Notes under the pieces: model-generated
What the model was told of the DNA's origin: nothing
Databases searched by the model: none
Seen by the model: the letters and a program-made list of their open reading frames with translations, nothing else
Assembly: GCA_021018815.1 (NCBI GenBank)
Contig: JAITYX010000135.1
Span: 62,001-126,000, forward strand
Direction: 5' to 3'
DNA length: 64,000 bases
Origin: Talinum fruticosum
Lineage: Eukaryota > Streptophyta > Magnoliopsida > Caryophyllales > Talinaceae
Part shown: piece after piece, positions 58,209 through 64,000 of the stretch
Layout of the letters: every line of letters starts with the position of its first letter
How positions within the stretch are numbered: the stretch's first letter is position 1
Translations under genes and position numbers: made by a program

Positions 58209-58871
58209 CACTACTACAGGAACAAGTTTTAATGAAGGGTCTTTAACGATGGGTAAAAGGACAAACCTTCGTGAAAAATGGACTAGTGGCATTTTTGAAA
58301 AAAGGTGGTTACTAATATACATATGACGACAGTTTCATAAAAAATCCATCATCAAAAGTTTTTGTTGAACTTTTGACGATGATTCAATGATTGAACCGTC
58401 GTCATAGGTTGTTTAGAAAACGCTCACTCGCGACCGCTTCACTTTCTCACTCTCACTTTTAGTTCCACTCTCACTTCACTCTCTCACTGTCGTTGAGGTT
58501 TTTGGTTGCTCTTCTCTTTTTCTCTCTACGGTTTCTCGTCGTTTCGGCGTGCCTCCCACTCACTCTCGCCCGTCGGTATGTAACTTCTATCTCCCTCTCT
58601 TATTCCGTAAATGAAATGTGAAATGTGCAATGCTTTATGGTCGTCATTGTGGGCTTGAAACTTGGGGCTTGAATCTTGATATGTAACTCATAGCATTTAA
58701 AGTATGCACACTGCCGTTAGCATAGTTAAACTTAACAAATACATTGTTGTACATGTTGAATGTTATGTATGTATAGATAGGCCATTGTAACAGGCCAAGT
58801 ATAAATGACAATGAGAGGAGAAAAACATAACACATAAAGAAACCAAAGAAAATGACAAAAATTAAGGAACC

Positions 58872-60020
58872 GTGGTGTTGGGCAGCCAAGCACAGGTCGT
58901 GCCGGACTACACGGTCAGCCTATGTAGGTCGTTGTCCAGCCTAACTTCGATGTTTCCGTCCAAAAATTATTGTACATGTTTATTTATCAAGATTTGTATA
59001 ATTGCTTGTCATAGAGACGATCCAACCCTCCTTACACAGGTCAATTTTGATAGGCACGGAAATACTACATGTGATCATAAATCTCACTTTATGAGCTATG
59101 TTGGTGCGGCAACCCACACATACGTGAACATTGATTACGGAAAATGGAACGAAGTCCCTAATTCCATTAAGGACAACCTTTGGAACGATATTCGGGTAAA
59201 TGCACTCGTATCTCAACTTTGTATTGCAACTTATTGTAAATGGTTAATATATATGTACTAATGCATGTCGTTCTTGAGTTTCAAAAATGTTCAACTTGAA
59301 CGTTAATGAATCTAAGATCCCCTCAATGAAACACAAGACCCTCATATCAGCGGTAGAAAAATTTAAAGACTTCAACTCTCGCATTACCGCTATATGGGTC
59401 TACAAAACAATGTAGATAAAATAAGAAGGTAGACCCTGTGAGGTCTATAATTGTATCATCGAGAAGGACTCGGAGATCATTTGAATCACGTCTCCTCTCC
59501 GAATACATGGTAATTTATCATCATCATTTGTTATCTTTTTTCGATTTAAGTCTTATGCACTCGATATTTTTATTGTCTTAATTACTTGGGTAGGTGCTAG
59601 GTGAAGCCAATTCGAAGAGGATTAGAGCAATGTGTATCCCCATGTGATGTCCTGTGGGGATACGCGAAGTTGGAGGAGAGGTTGTACAAGCAAAAGCTTG
59701 AACAACTTCAAACCACATCTAGTGAAGGGTCTATCATAGATACTTCGCAGCTCGGTATCGAGAGGGACGAGCCGTGGGTCAAACGAAGAAAAAGAAAGAT
59801 GGAACCTTCACTACGGTTGATGTAGAATCTATTGTGTAGCGACTCGTGAGTTTTTTTACTATTTCCTTTATTTATTTTGAGAACTTATCGATTTTAATAT
59901 TTATGAATTGTCATATGATAATAATTTTTTCTTCTTATAGGAGTTTTTGTCACGGACATTGACTTCGAGTCGCCGACACCACGGGAGGAGGGACAAGCTA
60001 GTCTTGGCCCTACAAAGAGA
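58872..60020 (+). pseudogene. CACTA transposase-like gene (Ptta/En/Spm, Transposase_24 type) relic
   Basis: Segments with DRHGNTTCDHKSHFMSYVGA and NIDYGKWNEVPNSIKDNLWN (about 59,042-59,190) resemble the plant En/Spm transposase family's SYLG...W..VP..IK..LW pattern. KFKDFNSRITAIWVYKT (about 59,355-59,410) follows. Then come GYAKLEERLYKQKLEQLQTT and TSQLGIERDEPWVKRRKR (59,660-59,800), a coiled-coil-like linker. An exon with TDIDFESPTPREEGQASLGP lies at 59,951-60,020. Gaps look intron-like, for example GTAATTTATC...GGTAG at 59,509-59,595. Stops and frameshifts indicate decay. Confidence 0.6.
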
Positions 60021-60408
60021 TGAGCATCCCAGTCGTGTTCAAGTTGTCGTTGGTAGGGTGGAGGGTGGGGTTAGTTGAGCACTTTGGGCTAGGAAAAGCG
60101 CCCTGTCTCTTCCAGCCAAGTACATATGGAGGCCCAAATGCAGTCCCAATAGTCCTAAATGTCCCAAATGGATGCATAGATGACCACACGGATGGAAGAG
60201 AGGAGGGCAGAGATGTGGTTAGAGATGCGGTCTCGGATGAGGTCGTACTTCACCAACATGGGTATGCTTGTTAGCTAGCAACTTTGATGATGTATGTCAC
60301 TTTACACCCCACACATCGGCAAGCGCAAACATGAGCTCACCTGTTGACTAGTTCGAAGTTTTGGAGGAGGTAATTTAGATTTTGCAACCAATTATACTTA
60401 CATGAATG
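60021..60408 (+). other. Linker between transposase-like and DUF8039-like segments
   Basis: An 84-codon frame (60,020-60,274) includes GGPNAVPIVLNVPNG and an Asp/Glu-rich part and could be a frameshifted linker of the same gene. No catalytic motif is visible. Confidence 0.3.
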
Positions 60409-60790
60409 TTTATATTTTGACTAATTAATGTATAATCTTGTTGAATAATTACTTATATAGTATGTTTTTCTTGTTTCGGATGAGTGCCGTTGTTTACATG
60501 TATGTTTATATTTTAACTAATTGGTGTATAATCTTACTGAATTAATGATGCATATTGTGTGGTTGATGTGGAACTCGGTGTGTGGTCGTTGAGTAATTAT
60601 TTATACAATATATTTTTGTTGTTTCGGATGAGTGTCGTTATTTACATGCATGTTTATATTTTGACTAATTGGTGCATAATCTTATTGAATGAATGGTGTA
60701 TATTGTGTGGTTGTTCCGTAACGCCGGCATGTGGCCATTGAGTAATTACTTATTTAGTACGTTTTTGTTGTTTCGGATGAGGGTCGTTAT
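60409..60790 (+). repeat. Minisatellite, about 148-bp period, about 2.6 copies
   Basis: TTGTTTCGGATGAG-GTCGTT occurs near 60,472, 60,620 and 60,769, spaced 148 and 149 bases. Between them TTTATATTTTGACTAATTGG and TATTGTGTGGTTG recur. The first unit lacks part of the middle. It lies in the presumed intron before the DUF8039-like exon. Confidence 0.75.
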
Positions 60791-60913
60791 CCCGACAAAA
60801 TGTTTACTTTCAAATGGAAACTCTGTCCGTTTATTTTAAGGATTTTTAGGTTGTTTAACTTCTATGTCAAAGGTTATCCCATGATTGTAATTGTTACACT
60901 TATTCTTATGCAG

Positions 60914-62394
60914 CTGGCAAAGTGCAAGCTAGCTTCTCATCAACCTCCCTAAATCATGTTGTGGCATTGGGTGTTGTTTTTCCGTGGAGGTCGGATACTA
61001 TCATTCATGGGACACCCCTTCCACGTGATGAGGTGAGAGTGAGTGTGAAAGAGGTCATGCATGGGAAGGGCGAGTGTGAGTTGCCGATCCGGGCACCGAA
61101 CCTCCACTCTATTGAAGACGCATTCAACGGTTTTCTTTGTTGGCCTAAGAGTTTGGTCATCCTCTCTACGGTAATTCATTTTTAGAATATTAGATTTAGT
61201 CTGTTGTTAATATCAAGTATATATATTTCTCATTTTTGTATTGATTATTCACTAGAATATTGCGGACAGATCCGAGAGTGGGATGAAAGGCACTCCATCT
61301 CCCTCAATTGGCATAAGCAAATGTTCATCGGTGATCATTTGTTGTCCAAAGAAGTTTCTTCTCGTATCCATTGAGGACTCCCATAAGGATTGGTGTGCTA
61401 CTCCGGAAAGTTATCCGAAGACTCTATCAGTAAAGAAACCGTTGATCCGTAGCGCGCCAAATCACGTGTTTGGGTAACATGAAGAGGAGAATGAGGACAT
61501 GACCTTCTTTGTCTTCGCGAACGACATACTGCAATTTTTACGGATGCGGGACATCGGTGCATCCGCTGTTATACTTGGCATTATGTGAGTTACTATATTC
61601 ATAATAAGTTCATTTTTTTACTATGAATTTCAATTTCTAACTACATATAATTAATATGTATGGTGGCGACATGAGATTGGAAATGACTTCGTTCGGTTTC
61701 TCAACCCTAATTTCATTCAAGGAGTTGGGCGAAACATGAAGAACGAGTCAACTATATCTTCGAAGTCATAAAACATAATGTGCAAGATAAAACATGGTAC
61801 TTGGTGTCGTTCAATGAGAGGTAAATGTACAAATAAACTAATTAAGTGTTATTTGTGGTTGTGTACTTATATAAATGTGTTATTTGTGGTTCCGTAGCCA
61901 CCATTGGATGCTTGCTGCCATATTTCTAAGGGCTAATATGGCATACGGCTTGATCCTTTGAGTCATACCGTGAGGGAAGATATCAATAATGTACTCGAGA
62001 AGTGAGTTCATACTTTAATAATTTTATGTCGTTTTGTTAATTAGTATTCGTTTCAATTGTCTGTCTAATTTGAATTTTATTTTTTTGATTGAAAAATAGT
62101 GCTCTATCACATTATTATTATGGTGGAGGCTTCAAAGACCCATGAGCAAAACCAAAGCCAATAATTGTCCCCGTCAAGGTAAGGTTCTCTTGGTTAGAAT
62201 CTACGTTAATTGTTTTTCATTTCATATTACTTATGAGCTACATAAAGTACTAATTAATTCTCTATATGTTGGGAATCTATTTTATTATTGTAGTGTAATA
62301 AACAACCCGGGAACATGGAGTGCGACTTTTACAATCTCTTGTACATGAAAGAGATTGTGAGCAAACTAAATTTGAATAATTCTAGTCCCAAAGA
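60914..62394 (+). pseudogene. CACTA-carried DUF8039-like and Ulp1-like (C48) cysteine peptidase gene, broken
   Basis: The first exon (60,914-61,170) includes ALGVVFPWRSDTIIHGTPLP, RDEVRVSVKEV and ELPIRAPNLHSIEDAFNGF, a DUF8039-like pattern known beside plant transposase and Ulp1 modules. Later exons give FVFANDILQFLRMRDIGAS (about 61,511-61,570), DFVRFLNPNFIQGVGR (61,686-61,733), SHHWMLAAIFLRANMAYGL (61,896-61,953, with the expected catalytic His) and QPGNMECDFYNLLYMKEIVS (62,303-62,362, with the expected catalytic Cys at 62,321-62,323). Intron edges look real, for example GAGAG-GTAAATG...TTCCGTAG-CCACC (61,821-61,897). A one-base loss after YGL breaks the frame near the expected Asp. Ulp1 proteins remove SUMO-like tags; the role in transposons is unknown. 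Confidence 0.6.
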
Positions 62395-62627
62395 GGTATA
62401 CTTTACCTTGAGCAAGTTTTCAATTGCACCCGACCTGTTTATCTCGATTGACGTGTTTTTGCCCAAACACTCCTTCCTTCTATGATAATGCTTGAGACAT
62501 CCCTATTACAAACCTCCTCTAAAGTATGACTCGACTTCGTCCCTTATGCTAGCCTTCTCTGCAATTACATCTCTTGCCACACCCTCTGCACCATTTACAT
62601 AGTTACACCGGTAGGGAAAGTACCGAA
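62395..62627. other. Gap between convergent gene remnants in the CACTA element
   Basis: This is a short non-coding interval between the plus-strand peptidase relic and the minus-strand gene remnant. No terminator is recognisable. Confidence 0.3.
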
Positions 62628-63345
62628 TCATGTGCAGCAAGAGTTTCTGCAGGGGTCTTTTCCGTTGATCCTTCTTCGTAGATCACCATATTGAACGTCG
62701 ATGTGGGGTTCCGAAGGGGTATTTTCCGTTGATCCTACCCACAACATCTTCTCTGCAACAACAACATCCGAACGACCCGCATTTAATTCATCGTATACGA
62801 GCATCACCTTCTGCTCCTCATCATCAACTTGACTTCCCTCATCATTTGTTTCAACAACTTTCTCAATATTCCGTGCATCGACATGAGTAGTAGTCCCATC
62901 CTCAAAATTCTTCAACTTGACCTCAACTTCAACTATCCTCTCGCCTCAAACTCTAAACCTTGGCTCCGGTCATGTCGTGAGCTTCCTCAACCATCATATA
63001 TCGCTCACATTCATGATAAAGCCGCTCCTCCATAATGAGGACTTCCTGCCTGGAAAAAAATATGTTTATAATTTAGTCATTCCATTACGTCCATTGTGAA
63101 TAGAGTACATTGTATGTTACTAACAACGTTTACAAACATGAAGTACAACAGAAACATACCTCTGAATCATCTACATAAAAATGGAAGTCATCTATCTCTA
63201 TATATTCGGAAACCAGCGCATGCACATCCTCATCGTCACGTGGATAGAGAACACGAATAAGGTGCCATAACGACTTTTGTTTATGAACCATCACCAACAT
63301 AATGCGAAAACAAAGCTGACTATGCTTACCTCAACTTCTATTTAT
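62628..63345 (-). other. Unrecognised minus-strand gene remnant in CACTA element
   Basis: Minus-strand coding-like pieces lie at 63,320-63,160 (SLWHLIRVLYPRDDEDVHAL, DDFHFYVDDSE) and 63,049-62,950 (EERLYHECERYMMVEEAHDM). An apparent intron with GTATGT...TTTCCAG borders lies between them (63,050-63,159). A 95-codon acidic frame follows at 62,915-62,628 (VVETNDEGSQVDDEEQKVML). I do not recognise the family. The convergent orientation toward the peptidase relic suggests a second element gene whose body lies further right. Confidence 0.3.
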
Positions 63346-64000
63346 CGGTTGAAGCAAACAATCTACATTGTATTGGGGTTCGTCCTGAACTTTCCCCTAA
63401 ATCAAGAGCTGAAAAGTGCTTCACATTTTGCTTAACAAAGTGAATGATATGTTCGTAGAACCACACATGTAAATAATTGCAAATAAGTTTCACAAAGCAT
63501 GACACTTATCAAACTCTTCACACTTCACTGTACAAATGGAAATGAAAAGCTTCATTTTAGACTAAAAAGAACTCTATCTTTCACAAAATTTGAGTCTTGA
63601 ATTACACTACATGACATTTTTTGTTCAGCATGGCTATGGCTCACTTCTAGGAATTTAAAACATTGGTACAAACTTACACACAAAGGTTCATAGGTTAGGT
63701 TGGTCTTTATGCTGTGTATTTTAATTACGAGTGTATCGCCTTTGGTTTCGCATAAATGCAACATTGTCCATAAAAAAAAAAAAAAGGTCAACTATGAAGA
63801 TGAACTTATCCACACCTGTAAATACGTACTTTGTCCCACCGTTCATTATGTACAAAAACCAAGTAAATCACATTCTCTTAGACAGAAACTATTACAAATG
63901 CCTATCCAAACGTGTACATCAACTTTGAACTTTAAATGCTTATCAAATACAATCTTAATATTTTCACTAGCAAACATTACACCTCATCTGTCTAATGAAG
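63346..64000. other. Right-edge stretch, no recognised gene
   Basis: AT-rich sequence has short frames on both strands without family resemblance. A poly-A run of about 15 bases lies at 63,771-63,785. It may be intron of the minus-strand gene. Confidence 0.3.

Larger units (their letters stand above)
58209..64000 (+). mobile_element. CACTA element, 5' part, running off the right edge
   Basis: The terminus CACTACTACAGGAACAAG lies at 58,209, within the tail of the MULE relic. A subterminal hairpin with GACGATGATTCAAT and ATTGAACCGTCGTC lies at 58,377-58,407, like the one near 820-858 in the element at the left edge. A CT-rich leader (58,430-58,580) and then gene remnants follow: an En/Spm-type transposase-like gene, DUF8039-like and Ulp1-like peptidase segments, and an antisense gene. 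The right terminus and target duplication are outside the window. Confidence 0.7.

Overview
The window looks like repeat-dense, AT-rich nuclear DNA of a flowering plant. Every recognisable coding stretch belongs to a plant transposable element: Ty1/copia of the Sirevirus type, Ty3/gypsy, L1-type LINEs, CACTA, Mutator-like (MULE), hAT, and Stowaway-like and Harbinger-like MITEs. I found no intact host gene, no rRNA or tRNA gene and no CRISPR array. Nearly all element genes carry stops and frameshifts. The species cannot be fixed from sequence alone; a eudicot is my guess.

Left part (1-13.4 kb): the end of a CACTA element (to 969), a Stowaway-like MITE (3,961-4,241), an hAT element with a perfect 8-bp target duplication (5,030-6,216), a minus-strand Ty3/gypsy gag relic (about 8.5-9.9 kb), a MULE-type MITE with a perfect 10-bp duplication (9,960-10,391), then a minus-strand Sirevirus-like LTR (12,258-13,362) with its polypurine tract.

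Middle part (13.4-33 kb): an 11.1-kb CACTA element (13,483-24,577, target duplication AAG) contains a Harbinger-like MITE, a LINE fragment and a nearly full-length LINE (about 16.0-22.6 kb). Next is an hAT element (24,922-27,378) with a second hAT element nested in it (26,112-26,788). Then comes a minus-strand relic of the Sirevirus post-pol ORF3 (27.5-29.0 kb), with another hAT element in its leader (29,124-29,815). With the CACTA and hAT insertions set aside, ORF3, its 3' non-coding tract, the polypurine tract and the LTR at 12.3-13.4 kb fall in order on the minus strand. I read them as one old retrotransposon split across about 17 kb. A plus-strand Tekay/Del-like gypsy LTR with a primer-binding site follows (30,045-32,566).

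Right-centre (33-51.6 kb): a cluster of at least four degraded copies of one Sirevirus-like family. Copies 1-3 are on the plus strand (33.1-36.75, 37.6-43.2 and 43.2-46.0 kb). Copy 4 is on the minus strand (46.0-51.6 kb); its 5' LTR is split by a chromovirus-type solo LTR (49,669-50,708). Copy 2 keeps ORF3 and copy 3 lacks it.

Right part (51.6-64 kb): an AT-rich gap, a DUF4283/zinc-knuckle LINE ORF1 relic, a decayed MULE transposase gene interrupted by a Sirevirus solo LTR (55,629-56,966), and the start of a second CACTA element (58,209 to the window end). That element carries an En/Spm-type transposase-like gene continuing into DUF8039-like and Ulp1-like cysteine-peptidase segments. The window is best read as a layered record of insertions, with several layers supported by matching target-site duplications.
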